A stretch of 64,000 bases of DNA from Biomphalaria glabrata (Eukaryota > Mollusca > Gastropoda > Planorbidae). The notes beneath the pieces are model-generated. The model searched no databases. It was not told where the DNA came from and saw nothing but the letters and a program-made list of their open reading frames with translations. Made by a program: the position numbers and the translations under genes. Numbering within the stretch: position 1 is the stretch's first letter; each line of letters starts with the position of its first letter. The stretch covers positions 12,963,001-13,027,000 of the forward strand of contig NC_074723.1 of NCBI RefSeq assembly GCF_947242115.1. The letters are read 5' to 3'. This document shows positions 50,001 to 61,099 of this stretch, in pieces.

Positions 50001-52119
50001 TTTTTATCACTAGCACAAATGCCCAGATGCTGTCATTAGTATTCTGAACATATATGTTTTATTATTCTATTGATTTATATGATATTGCATATGTGGAATT
50101 GTCTTGCAAATAAATCTTATGACTTTCGTACTCCATTGTAGATGTTAATATAGATTTTGTTCATACTAAATTACCCTAAAATGGTTAGCTTAGGTAGAAT
50201 GTCCCTCATTAATATGTACTACCCACTTTCAGAATCATACCTCTATTTGTATATACAACATCACTTTGCACTGAACATTTGGGATCCATCTACACCACAT
50301 ATAAACATTTGTCTAAATCCCGCTATTTACAGTAGGGAGCACAAAATAAGTTCTTTAAATGAACATGCAATTACAAAAACCCTCATGTTTGGTTAGATGA
50401 TTCACAGCCTGGTCATTGTAATTTGAGTCCAGATTTGTGGATCTGTATTTCAAGAAGATTGTTATTTACTATTCATTAACAACATCTGAAATAATTAAAA
50501 CTCTTAATAGTAAAGTATAACTGTGGCAGGCCTTATGTCATTGCAAACATTATTTGGACATCTTGGATTTTGTAAATAGTTTCAGTTAGATTTTAGTTAG
50601 ACCAGTGATTCCCAAAGTGGTCTATATAGCCCCCAAGGGTTTAAGAGCCAAAAAAGTTTTGGAGTTAGACAGTTTCAATTAGATTCTACATACATATAGA
50701 ACTGTAGACCAATTATATAATACATAAATAAATATGGCAATAAATTAGCTTCTTTCACTTAATTGAATAGACATTGGGTTATTGTAACAGTCACATGATA
50801 GCCAATAAACCCTTTGTCACTGAAATAGATGAACTTTATATAAATCGTATAGCTGAAGAAATGTCTGCATTACAAATGTCTTGAGTGTGCACTCCAAAAT
50901 GTAATGACCAGGCAGCATGGGTCTTGGGGGGTTCAAATTCCACCCCTCCTGAGGGGGGATGTGGAGTTTTGTGACTGATTCTGATTTTTGCTTTGCTTTT
51001 GTTTATTTTAGATGAGATTTTATGTTAAGCCATCACTTGCCCAAGTGCAGCCAAGGGGGCTTTGAGTTTAAAATCCCACTCAAGGTGGTTTTTAGGTTAA
51101 AACTCCCCTCTCCAAAACTCCATGAGCGTAGCGAAGGGAATTTAGAGTTTGAAACCCCCTACAAAATTTGTTTATGACAAAACCCCTTATTCAACATAAG
51201 ACTAAAGCATACAACAGTCAACAGATTCTATAAGCGTAGCCAAGAGAGGTTTTGTGTTTAAAAACCCACTCCAGAAGACATTGAGTTAAAACCCCTCTCC
51301 TGAGGGTTTTGAGTTTAAGCCCCCTCCACCGGGGTTTGAAGCTAAAAATCACCTCTTCAAAATAAAATTAAAGCATACTACACACACAAAATTCTATGAG
51401 TGTAGTCATGGAGGGTTGTGAGTTTAACCCCCCCAAATGGCTCTAAGTTTAAAACTCCCTCCAGATGGTTTTGAGTTACCCCCCCCCTCCACAGATAGTT
51501 TTTTGGGGGGTTAAACCGCCCGGCCCTCTTCATTATTATTCTAAAGCAAACTACAATCACTAAATTCTATGAGTGTAGCTAAGGGGGTTTTGAATTTGTT
51601 TAGAAAGAAAAACCTTAAGAGATTTGTTATTTTACCCCCCCCCCCCCCGATGGCTTTAACGATAAAACTTCCCTTTTCGATATAAAATCTAAAGCAAACT
51701 AGTCACCAAATTTAATTAGCGTAGCCAAGAGAGGTTACAAATTTCTACCAATCGCTCGCTAGGCTCCATTCATAAGATGCAGTGGATAGTAGATTTTGTT
51801 TTTGAACTAAACTTTTTAACAGCAGAATAATGCACCGTAGATACCTCAGAATATGCATTTTTTTTTGTTTTAAATACCAGAAACAGTGCTTGACCGAGGG
51901 GCTACGTGTGTGTGTGTGTGTGTCTAAGTTTAATCCCCCCCCCAACCCCTACTGAAAAAAAATCCTGGCTATGCCCATGCCAGGCTGATGATAAGAGCTA
52001 AGGTTATACTCACCATGTGCTGACTGGCTCTGAGCAATACCACTCTCACCAGAGGTACAATCGTTCACTTGGTATTCCTGTGGTGTATTATCAACAGTTG
52101 AGGATGACAAGTCTGCCAT
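47077..52119 (-). CDS. unrecognised 90-residue acidic protein, two exons
   Basis: Exon 1 is 52014-52119 (ATG at 52117-52119, donor GTGAGT at 52013) and exon 2 is 47077-47243 (acceptor TTTAATAG, stop TAA). They join in phase 1 into one frame beginning MADLSSSTVDNTPQEY. The N-terminal 36 residues are S/T/Q/G-rich and probably disordered. The C-terminal half (EETLEDLLSTLSQQIKSSDW, then a LNTAEKFAKENPEVAQIF helix) looks like two amphipathic helices with a W and a regular hydrophobic spacing, ending in an acidic STADKD tail. No signal peptide or membrane segment is present. I cannot name the family. The tight splice signals, the joined frame and the helix pattern make it likely to be real. The 4.77-kb intron is packed with mobile elements. 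An AG immediately upstream of the ATG (TTTCAG, 52127-52132) suggests a 5' UTR intron. Confidence 0.65.
47580..48317 (-). mobile_element. 5'-truncated LINE (family Y) in the intron of the small gene
   Basis: Minus-strand frames encode the C-terminal RT thumb and tail: FKYLGTILDNKLNF, GQQRLRLLRKLSSFNV, ITAWYGNLSIKNKN, then in another frame SCLRQTSIKKANKI, LCQDFVILPSQKRYKTL, KTNRHKHSFVPLAIKSLN and a stop. The 3' UTR ends GACAATAAAG then (ATT)n at 47580-47600. At least one frameshift lies near 47950. It is sense with the host gene. Confidence 0.8.
48900..49500. other. less AT-rich block, possible repeat, not identified
   Basis: It is clearly less AT-rich than the surroundings, with no long frame on either strand and no recognised ends. 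It is probably a decayed mobile element inside the intron. Confidence 0.3.
50604..50660 (+). mobile_element. hAT-like left terminus remnant
   Basis: CAGTGATTCCCAAAGTGGTC then TATATAGCCCCCAAGGG is the common form of a hAT inverted end, comparable to the outer element at 25863-27787. The right end was not located. Confidence 0.4.
50916..51979. mobile_element. hAT-like element with CATGGG ends, 8-bp near-duplication CCAGGCAG/CCAGGCTG
   Basis: The left end reads CATGGGTCTTGG and the reverse complement of the right end CATGGGCATAGCCAGG. The flanks are CCAGGCAG (50908-50915) and CCAGGCTG (51980-51987), seven of eight identical. The interior consists of diverged repeats of about 170 bp built from CTATGAGTGTAGCCAAGGGG and TTTTGAGTTTAAAACCCCC, with C-runs. 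The right end lies 35 bp from the splice donor of the small gene's first coding exon. Part of the interior is found inverted at 55310-55560. Confidence 0.65.
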
Positions 52120-54570
52120 ATTTATACTGAAATATTTATAGAGGTAGTCTAGATTTTAAATAGTAATAATAGTGAAATAACATTTTGTAAATTTAAAAAG
52201 CAAACTTTTTTTTTTGCAATATGATATTAAGATGTAATTCAAATCTAAAAAAAACAATTTGATGAAAGTATTGTTAACTATAAATATATATCAGTTATAA
52301 ATATACACACACATATATATATTAAGGGACACCAAGATCTATTTTACTAAACTTATATACATTTTTGCAGTTTTAAAGAATAACTATACTGTGTGAATTA
52401 ATTTTTGATGCTTTTAGTAACAGAAACAAATTAGGTAGCTTTTTCTTTGTTTACAACTGATTTAAAAGGTTTAAAATTCCAAGTTTAGTGGGACACCACA
52501 CTTGATGCACCTGTGACACATTTGTTTGAGTGTTCTGAAATTGTTTTAAGGAATGAACTATACTAAATTGGAACACCAGAAACACATTATCTGATCAGCA
52601 CTCATAACATCAATCAAGACATCATGTACTCAAGCTAAAACATATTGTTGTCATCTGGCACTTTAAATATTGCAACAGTTTGGAACTTGATTTTTTTTTT
52701 TCAGATTTTACCTTATGGAAAAAATGCACCACCATGAGTCATAAGGATAATCTATTTCTCTACTTCATTCCCTGTGCATTAATCATCGAAAATCACTTTG
52801 AACATTACCATTATAATATAGTCTACAAAAAAAAAGACAATTCACAGATCTTGAGAAGTTCTAAGAAATAGATTAGTTTTTAGCAGCCTGTTTTTGAAGG
52901 GAATTGTGAAAAATGTGTAATTTCTCTGCTATGTAGATCTCTGTATGTTTTTGTGTTTCAAAGACTAAACCAGAAGATGGATAATGTGCAATCGAAATTA
53001 AATGAAAAAAAGATGGACATTTTCACTTTTTAAGCCAAAACTGCAAGACAGAGGACATGACTCCAAAAATGAAAGGAGGAAATGTCCTTTTACCAAGCAT
53101 ATGATCATTATGGTAACTCTTATAATTAATAATTTTAGACCTAATGTATGTAACTATCATGCAGCCTAACCTAGTAGTGTGGTGTATCACTGGACTGTTG
53201 TTTCGATAGTTCAGGGTTTGAACTTTTTGGGCTATGAGTATATTGTAGCTTTTGATCTATAAATTGTTTTTTTAAATCTAGATCTAGAATCTATTCTAAT
53301 AATTCTATATACTAATATAGACTAGATTGATAAAGATATCTAGTAGGTCTATAACTATAATCTATAAGTATGCACTAGGTCTAATACAGTCTAGACTATA
53401 ACTATTAGTATAGGCATAGGACATTCACATTGGTCTACTAAAGACGAAGTTAAAAAATTAACTTGTTAGTCTAATAATAATTCATAATGTAATATTCAAT
53501 CCTAAGTCTAAGTCCTAATAGTTAGCCTAAGCCAAGCTTACTAGTACCTCTAAATCTAACTTAACACAACAATAATGTCAATAACATCTGAAACAAACAA
53601 TATAAAAACAATTAAACTTGTAGATCTCAATGTAATGAATTCTTATTCTCACTGGTTACGTTCTTTGTTGACAGTAAAAAGACACAACTTTTGTTCTAAA
53701 ATTAAAGTTTGAAATTTGAAGTACTAATATTACTAATAAATAAAGTGTAAAAGTACTAACACTACTTTAGTACTTACTAAGTTAGTACTAATGGTTACTA
53801 ACAGTAAGTAAGTCAGTGAGTGAAAGTTGAAAGTCTAGACTTAAACTTAAAGTTTAAGCAGTACTCTGACTTAGTGACTAGATCTAGATTCTACTGTAAC
53901 TACTCTAACTATTAAACTAAAGCTTCTACTCTAGACTAGTACTCAACTACTAGTAGATCTAGAAATTAACTAGAATCTATTTCTTAATACTTAATAAGAC
54001 TAAGTCTCTAAGTAGTATAACTCAGTATAAGTCTAAGACTAAGACTAAAGACAGGCTAAGCTTTTCTTGTGAGGAAGTCTTGAACTGAAGCCGAAGCAGC
54101 TTCATTAAAACCTAGAGACTAGAGTGGAATTTCATTATTTTGAGTTGAGTTAAAAAGCACTTTTATCATTAGTGAATGACTGACTGTGAGTGGACATGCT
54201 TTTCATGCTTTGTTTATGATACCTTCCTCTTCCCCTCTATCTACGATGAAATTTTATTGTTTTTTTTTTGTTTTTTTTTTTGCTCACTGACCTACATAAA
54301 TCTAGAACTTGATATTCAGATCATCTTGATTTTCGTTTTTTTTTTTTTTTTTTTAGATCTAGCTAGATTCTAGATGATTGATCTAGACTAGATCTTGATC
54401 AAGTCTACGTTAGATTTTTTTCCAAAAAGTTTTTTTTAACAAACACTTTCTCACAATTTAGTGTTGTTTTAAAGCTAGATCTAGAATATATCTATATAGT
54501 CTTATATTTTTATGACCTAAATCAATAACTATTACTCGATATCAAAATATATTTTGCAGTTTTAAATCAA
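52120..54570. other. upstream of the small gene; CTAGATCT words at 53270-54000; no gene
   Basis: AT-rich DNA without recognised coding frames. It must contain the promoter and any 5' UTR exon of the small gene, but no diagnostic element is visible. Confidence 0.4.
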
Positions 54571-54643
54571 GGGCCTGTGGCGCAACGGATAACGCGTCTG
54601 ACTACGGATCAGAAGATTCCAGGTTCGAATCCTGGCAGGCTCG
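54571..54643 (+). tRNA. tRNA-Arg-ACG: tRNA-Arg (anticodon ACG)
   Basis: It is 73 nt, intron-less. The acceptor stem GGGCCTG pairs with CAGGCTC (one G-U). The D arm is GCGCAACGGATAACGC, the anticodon stem TCTGA/TCAGA holds the loop CTACGGA with anticodon ACG, and the T arm is CCAGG-TTCGAAT-CCTGG, with discriminator G. It is almost identical to metazoan tRNA-Arg-ACG from memory. A run of T from 54648 is the RNA polymerase III terminator. A-box and B-box (GGTTCGAATCC) are intact, so it should be functional. Confidence 0.96.
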
Positions 54644-54647
54644 AATG

Positions 54648-54659
54648 TTTTTTTTTTTT
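54648..54659 (+). terminator. RNA polymerase III T-run terminator of tRNA-Arg
   Basis: A run of about twelve T residues begins five bases after the tRNA 3' end, as expected for Pol III termination. Confidence 0.85.
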
Positions 54660-54985
54660 CAGTGATTTTTAAAAAAAAATTATAATTGTCATCCAAAAGA
54701 TCCACATTCAAATAATATAAAATCTAAATTTGTGTAATGGCCACATTTATTTTAATGTAATGATATTTTCTATATCATATTTCCTTTTGAGGTTCAGAGA
54801 TTCCTGAATAAAATGAGTCCTTTTGAGGCTTTTGACGTTTTTTTGTACCAGATTTGTCGATTTTGGTTTCGAACGGGTGGCTCTCTAAAGATTCCATTTT
54901 GGTGAAATAAGGATTTCTATTTCTCTTCTTTCATATAATCATTGAGACGTTGAGACAAGGGCAGCAGTTTATAAAGGGTGTTGTT

Positions 54986-55625
54986 CAAGGGCGGACTGGG
55001 TGTCAAAATCGGCCCGGGCATTACCATATAAACCGGCCCACAAATGGCATGTCATATATTTTCGGTTTGGGGGAGGGGCGATTTTTACCCCACTCCGCAA
55101 TATATATATATATATGTATATATATTAGTGTGTGTGTATATGTAATTAATCTTCATTACATTCTGACCTTTCATTCTTTCAAACGTTTTTTCTACCATAG
55201 AATACTCTCTTCCTATAATTAGTGGAAATACAGTACACACCGCCAAAGGGCAGCTTGGGAGTCAGGGGGAGTGCTGTGAGCTGCCAAGCATTATTTCCGT
55301 TATTTTAAACTTAAAAAATGCATATTCTGAGGTATCTACAGTGCAATATGCATGCTACTCTTCCGCTAAAAAAATTCAAAAACCAAATCTGCTATTCAAT
55401 GGAGTCCTGCGACTGGTAGAAAATGGTAAAATGCTTTTGTTTTTGTATTGGAGGGGGAAGGGAAACCACAAAAACCCTTTTGGCTACGCTCATGAAATTT
55501 GGTGACTGTATAGTTTGCTAAAGTTGGCTGCACTGGGGCAGTAAGTAAAGTTTCCCTTTCAGACAATGAGGTCTAAGGCAAGTGATGGTTTTAAGACTCT
55601 CCCCTCCCGGCTACGCCCATGTGTT
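54986..55625. mobile_element. hAT-like repeat block with CAAGGGCGGACTGG end and inner part shared with 50916-51979
   Basis: The left end CAAGGGCGGACTGGGTGTC then AAAATCGGCCCGGGCA is of hAT type. 55310-55560 is the reverse complement of the right part of the element at 50916-51979 (AAATGCATATTCTGAGGTATC). The end at 55625 (CCGGCTACGCCCATG) is the inverted CATGGGCGTAGCC terminus. A small SINE A fragment is at 55543-55580. It is probably two elements fused or nested; no duplication matches. Confidence 0.5.
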
Positions 55626-55805
55626 ATATTATAGGCGTAAGCCTAATTCTCTACAAAATATATAAAGTTTGATAACGCATCGAAAACTGGATGTATGCAT
55701 TCGTAGGATTACATAATGTATTCCATTTGTACATGTATGTAGTCTGAAAACTATAAACAATACAATAGCAGTCTAATGAGTTTGAAGCTTTTTTGTATTA
55801 CTTAT

Positions 55806-56040
55806 AGACCCTATAAACATGCCCATTACGGCCCAGTATCAGTTTTAATTAGGGTTATCCCCCTTTGCCCTAATTGCAGCCCTAAATAGCCCAAATCGCG
55901 CCCTAATGGGCGCGCATACCGTTTGCACATTGGCGCAATTAGGTTCCCATAAGGGACCAATACGGGCAACCCTAATCGTGCCAATATCGGCCCAGTATGG
56001 GTAAACCCACTTCCGGATTCATTGGGGATTTCCAGAATCG
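55806..56040 (-). repeat. dispersed repeat, inverted partner of 27813-28034
   Basis: Begins CTATAAACATGCCCATTACG and ends GGATTCATTGGGGATTTCCAG, the reverse complement of the copy near 28 kb. Confidence 0.75.
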
Positions 56041-56070
56041 CGCCCTAATCAAGCCCATACTAGCCCCAAT

Positions 56071-56570
56071 GGTTTAGTAACTGAGATTTTCATTGGGGTT
56101 TAATTAGGGGAAAACGTTAATTATGCCGTTATGACCCCGTTACTAGCCCCAAAGGTTTAGTAACTGAAATATTTATTAGGGCTCAATTAGGGATAACCCT
56201 TACTGTGCCAATATCGTTCCGATACTGGACCCAATGGTTTAGTAAATGAAATATTCATTAAGGCTCAATTGGGGATAACCCTTATTGGGCCCATTTCATG
56301 CCGATGCTGGCCCTAATGGTTTAGTAATTGAAATATTTATTAGGGCTCAATTGGGGATAACCCTTATTGTGCCATTATCGTTCCGATACTGGACCCAATG
56401 GTTTAGTAAATGAAATATTCATTAAGGCTCAATTGGGGATAACCCTTATTGGGCCCATTTCATGCCGATGCTGGCCCCAATGGTTTAGTAATTGAAATAT
56501 TCATTAGGGCTCAATTGGGGATAACCCTTATTGTGCCATTATTGGTATTAGACCCTATGGTTTAGTTAGG
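56071..56570. repeat. 82-bp minisatellite, about six copies, alternating two unit types
   Basis: Units start GGTTTAGTAA at 56071, 56154, 56236, 56318, 56400, 56482 and 56559; spacing is 83, 82, 82, 82, 82 and 77. Two unit types alternate. One carries TGTGCCATTATCGTTCCGAT, the other GGGCCCATTTCATGCCGATG, so the effective higher-order unit is 164 bp. Confidence 0.9.
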
Positions 56571-56589
56571 GATAAACTTTGATGCTTTA

Positions 56590-57470
56590 CTGCACTTATA
56601 ACACTTGTTCCATACTTTTAATTATTAAATAGTAATTAAAATTAAGGTTTTATTAGGTGTCCTGATGCACATTTATAAAACATACAATGTAGTGTTAATT
56701 TTTTTTTTATATATATTTTCTAAACACAGGTTGAATTGATGTATTTCACACTCATACCAAGTATAAAAATGAAATAAAAAATAAAATATAATTCATTTTA
56801 AGGATTTATTTATTATTAAAAATGATGACGCCAGAATCAGATAAAACTTGTTATAAAATTCGAACTTAATAAAGCTAATACAAAATTTAATTAAACAGTG
56901 AAAAAGAAAAATGTAAATGTATGTGAGACACAAAAATAACTGTGACAAAAAAAATGTAATGTTAAAAGTAATGTCTCATTTAAGAAAAACTATTTTCATC
57001 AAACTATTAAATTAGAAATTTTGACTGAAATTTAAAAAAAAAAATACAGGAGAAAAAAAACTTTGGACACAAATGGTATTTAATATAATAAAATAGAAAT
57101 AAACCTATATCAGTGTGCTTAATGAACATAACCTCTAATTTAAGACAATAAAAATAAAGTTAAAAAAAAAGCTTTAAAGCTTACAATCATCAAGGATACA
57201 ATAAAATATAAATGTACAAAAAAAAAAAGAAAGAAAATCTAAAATTTTAATAACTGAATAAAAAAATGTTTTGCACAAAAATAAAAATATTTATACATAT
57301 AAAAAAGTAATAATTATATTTACAAAATTATTTATCTACAACAGAAAGTAAAAATTTAAAAAATTAATTTAATTATAAACGTTGAAAAAAGTCATTAAAA
57401 AAATTAGGCTAGGAGCAGAAAACGAATGTTGTAACCATACATATTTATTAAACACTAATTTAATAATTGT
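56590..57470. other. A-rich interval without gene
   Basis: Many short A-runs and no frame or repeat identified. Confidence 0.45.
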
Positions 57471-57479
57471 CTAGAATGT

Positions 57480-57662
57480 GGGCTGTGGCTAATTTCAATG
57501 AAACAGAAGAAGTTGACGCTGATTACAGACGTTTCTTCAAAAAATAAGATTGTTACGTCTTACGCATTTCATGTGTCAATCTTGTCATGTATGTTGATCT
57601 GTGACTTAAAATATGTTAAATCATTGGTTTTTCTGGCTGACTCAGGCAACCCATTCCATTAA
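57480..57662 (-). mobile_element. LINE family X 3' end fragment
   Basis: CATTGGTTTTTCTGGCTGAC then TCAGGCAACCCATTCCATT is the reverse complement of the ORF2 C-terminus found at 25400-25560. Truncated on its 5' side. Confidence 0.5.
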
Positions 57663-57869
57663 AAGATAAGAGAAAGCAGAACGGTTAGAGACGCACTTAC
57701 TTAATGTGAAAAGCTCTTGCTTACTCCTAGTAGGCCTACATTACAAAAAACGCGATTTGTAGGCCTATATGAATATACCATGACCCATTATTTAAAATAT
57801 AAATCTCCTTTCATAAAATATCGGATGTGACAACGCTTTACAAATTATTGTAATTATTGTAATAATTTT

Positions 57870-60606
57870 CATCATTAATGTTGCTCGACCTACTAACCCA
57901 CTCTTTAGTGGACGAGGTCTTATCTGAAAGCCAATGTGGTTTCAGAGCCGGTAGAGGTACATCTGACATGATATTTGTTCTGCGACAATTACAAGAAAAA
58001 TGCAAAGAGCAGAACTTATACGCTGCCTTTGTGGACCTCACCAAGGCTTTCGACACGGTCAGTCGCGATGGTTTGTGGAGGATTTTGGCCAGGCTGGGAT
58101 GCCCATCTAAGTTCCTATCCATTCTCAAGCAGCTTCACGTGGGACAAAGAGGCCAGGTAAGACACAATGGTGCCCTTTCTGATCACTTCACAATAGAAAA
58201 TGGCGTGAAGCAGGGCTGTGTACTTACTCCCACTCTATTCGCTATCTTCTTTGGCGTAATGCTAGGTCAAATAAGGCAGTGATTGCACGAAGGCATCTAT
58301 ATCCGGTTTCGTTCTGACGGCAGTGTGTTCAATCTTCGACGTCTACTATCCCATACAAACACAAAGAAGATGGTCATAACGGAGCTTCTCTATGCCGATG
58401 ATTGCGCCCTGCTAGCTCACAATGAACATGACTTCCAGAACTCGGTAAACGAATTTGCATACGCTGCCGCCTCTTTCGGTCTATCTTTAAACCTCGGGAA
58501 AACAGAAGTCATGTTCCAGGAGTCACCCAATAAAACATACTTAGCCTCAATGATTACTGTAAACGGACAGCCCATATAGCCAGTCCGCTCCTGGTGTTGT
58601 TTTATTGCTCCTGTCATTATCCTTAGGCCAATAGTGTGTAATATGTATATTTTCCTTATAGGTTGACTTGGGGTGCTGATAAACCACATGCATGTAGGCT
58701 ACAGCATATTCTATTCTAGAGTGGGTCTGATGTAGCCTAGCTGGTAGCCTATAGGCGCCTATGTGATCAGAAAAGATTTGGGTGAGAACTTTTAATTTCT
58801 AGATCTAGAAGCAATAGATGTAGGCATAGGTATCACAAAGATCACATCACAAATGAAGAGATTAGCAGTTAGAATCCAACTTGCTAACTACCTAAAAAAA
58901 AACAACAACCTGAAAACTTTAACACTATAGTTATATCAAAAGGTCCTGGAAAAAGAAGAAGAGCCAGACAGAGAAGTGATGGGAAGTCAACATACACTCT
59001 TTTGTTCCCCTGCCAATCAAATCATTAAAAAGGAACAATCTGATATAAACTTTGTCACATGTAAATTATGAGCGAGTCTGATGTGAATGCACACTTTGGT
59101 TTCTTATTTAATTAAATAGACCTACTCAGAAAGACACAAAGATAAAGGCACATTCCTCATCCCATATGCTAGGACAAATTTGTACAAATACTCCTTCTTC
59201 CCTATTGCTATTAGAGCATATGGGATGAGTTGCCTGAGCTAGCCAGGAAAACCAGTGACTTTGCAGAATTTAAATCATTGGTTAATATGCATGACTGAAT
59301 GCATGACGCGTAGGACGTAGGCTAATCGTCTTCTTTTTTGAAGTAAAGTCTGTATTATATAAGATAAGATAAGATTATAATTATAATGTTTTTTGTTTGG
59401 TGTAATGCACAAACTGTAAGACAAATTTCCATACGGACAATAAAGATTATTATTATTATTATTAACATAAAAGAATGGACAGGCTTGTCATTGAAATAAA
59501 TTCTATCCAAGAAACAAAAAAAAAAAAAAAAGAAGAAAGGCGGTCTACAGATCACCCGTTGTGCACCAATAACGGTTCAACAGACTATATAAGGGATAGG
59601 CCTATGTGAAGTTGAAAATGTAGGCCGATTTCATTGATTGTGACTAGCACATTTACAATGTAATGTCAATGAAGAGTGGTACTAACACTTCATGTTCCTC
59701 TTGAATAGTTTATTCATATTCCTTCAGAAGGTCGCGTGACACACATTTGAGGCCCAAAGAAAAGCCCTTGCCGAAGACAGGCACAGACGACATAAAGAGA
59801 ATTTATGTAGACCCCCTGTGGACAACAGTGTTGCAAAATATACAAGTAGCCTGAAGTAATCATAGTATAAATGAATAATAGTAGTATAAATAGTATAAAT
59901 TACTACTATTTATATAGTAGTATTGACTCAGACCAAGAGTTTGGGAAAACCATAAGCTAACTACGGTGACCAAAATGGAAGTCTACAAGGCATGCGTTAT
60001 GAGTAGGCCTACACTGCTGTATGGCAGTGAATCATGGATCACCTACGCAAAGCAAGAGAGAAAACTGAACTGAGATGTCTCCGTAGGATCTTGAATGTCA
60101 CATGGAAAGAAAAAGTGTGCAATACTGAGATTCTTGCGCGATCAGGTATTCCCAGCATCTTTACAGCCCTCAGACAACGCCGTTTGCGCTGGCTTGGACA
60201 TGTTCGCCGGATGGAGGACAAGCGCATCCCGAAAGTCATCCTCTATGGTCAACTCGCGACTGGCACAAGAAAAACTGGTCGCCCCCACCTCCGTTACATA
60301 GATGTAATAAAACGTGACCTCAAATCAGTGAACATCAATACTGACAATTGGGAATACATAGCTCTAGACCGCAACAGGTGGAGAGAGACAGTGACCAAGA
60401 AAGCTATGGACAGTGAAAGTACATGGGTCTCAGCCCAGGAAGAAAAACGCACAATCCGAAAAACGGCCAGCTCCTCTACCACCGAAGCAAAAGCCACCTT
60501 AACCTGCGCTATCTGTGGACGGGAGTGTCTCTCCAAAATAGGACTCCACGAGGAAGTGTGCTCTGAGATGAACCATAGTCGTTCTACGACTGAAAGAGGC
60601 CAATGA
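57870..60606 (+). mobile_element. LINE reverse transcriptase copy, 5'-truncated and interrupted
   Basis: 57878-58579 encodes the RT palm in one frame broken by a single TGA at 58280: SESQCGFRAGRGTSDMIF, AFVDLTKAFDTVSRDGLW (first catalytic Asp), GVKQGCVLTPTLFAIFF, LLYADDCALLAHNEHDFQ (catalytic YADD at 58391-58402), SLNLGKTEVM. The part to about 59930 is lost or replaced by LINE tails. The copy resumes with LLYGSESWITYAKQ, a frameshift near 60070, then LRCLRRILNVTWKEKV, RRLRWLGHVRRMEDKRIPK, KTGRPHLRYIDVIKRDLKS and a C-terminal CAICGRECLSKIGLHEEVC zinc-finger-like motif before the stop at 60606. It is a non-LTR element; the clade is not assigned. Confidence 0.82.
59105..59465 (+). mobile_element. 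two abutting LINE tails (families X and Y) inside the larger LINE
   Basis: 59105-59375 encodes FLIPYARTNLYKYSFFPIAI and ends TTATATAAGATAAGATAAG (family X). 59388-59465 is the 3' end TTCCATACGGACAATAAAG then (ATT)n (family Y). Both sit in the gap between the two halves of the LINE copy 57870-60606, so they are probably later arrivals. Confidence 0.65.
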
Positions 60607-61090
60607 TAAATAAAATAAATAAATCCGGCATGATTTTTTTTCAATGCCACCGGCGTGTAGATTTTTTTTTACACCCAAAACAGGAACATTTTAGAAATTA
60701 ATAATAAAAATTTTAGCAATTATATAATATGCGAATGTCTAATTTCATCATGGATTTTAGGATTTTAAAAAGCTGGATTACAAGGTCTTTAACGAAGCAA
60801 ATGCCAATACAAGTAAATATTGGGGAAGACTGATCATTCTAATTTAATGAATCATTGAATGTATGTTGATGTACATTTCTAGACCATCTTGGACTTGGGC
60901 AGTAGTAGAATTTAAAATAGACTATCAAGATCTAGTCTAGCTTTTTCAGTAAATAGATCTAGATCATCATCATCTATGTCAGATATTAAAGTGACCCCCT
61001 TAGGTGAGTTGTGTAGAGTTTTAGACTCTAGTCACTAGTCACTCACTACTAGTCACTAGTGTGACAGTGTCTCTAGTAAACTAGTTAGTA
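60607..61090. other. intergenic; ACTAGT/CTAGATCT words
   Basis: No gene. 61020-61090 is a dense run of ACTAGTCAC/GTGACTAGT inverted words next to the left end of the element at 61100. Confidence 0.45.
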
Positions 61091-61099
61091 GTGACTCTA

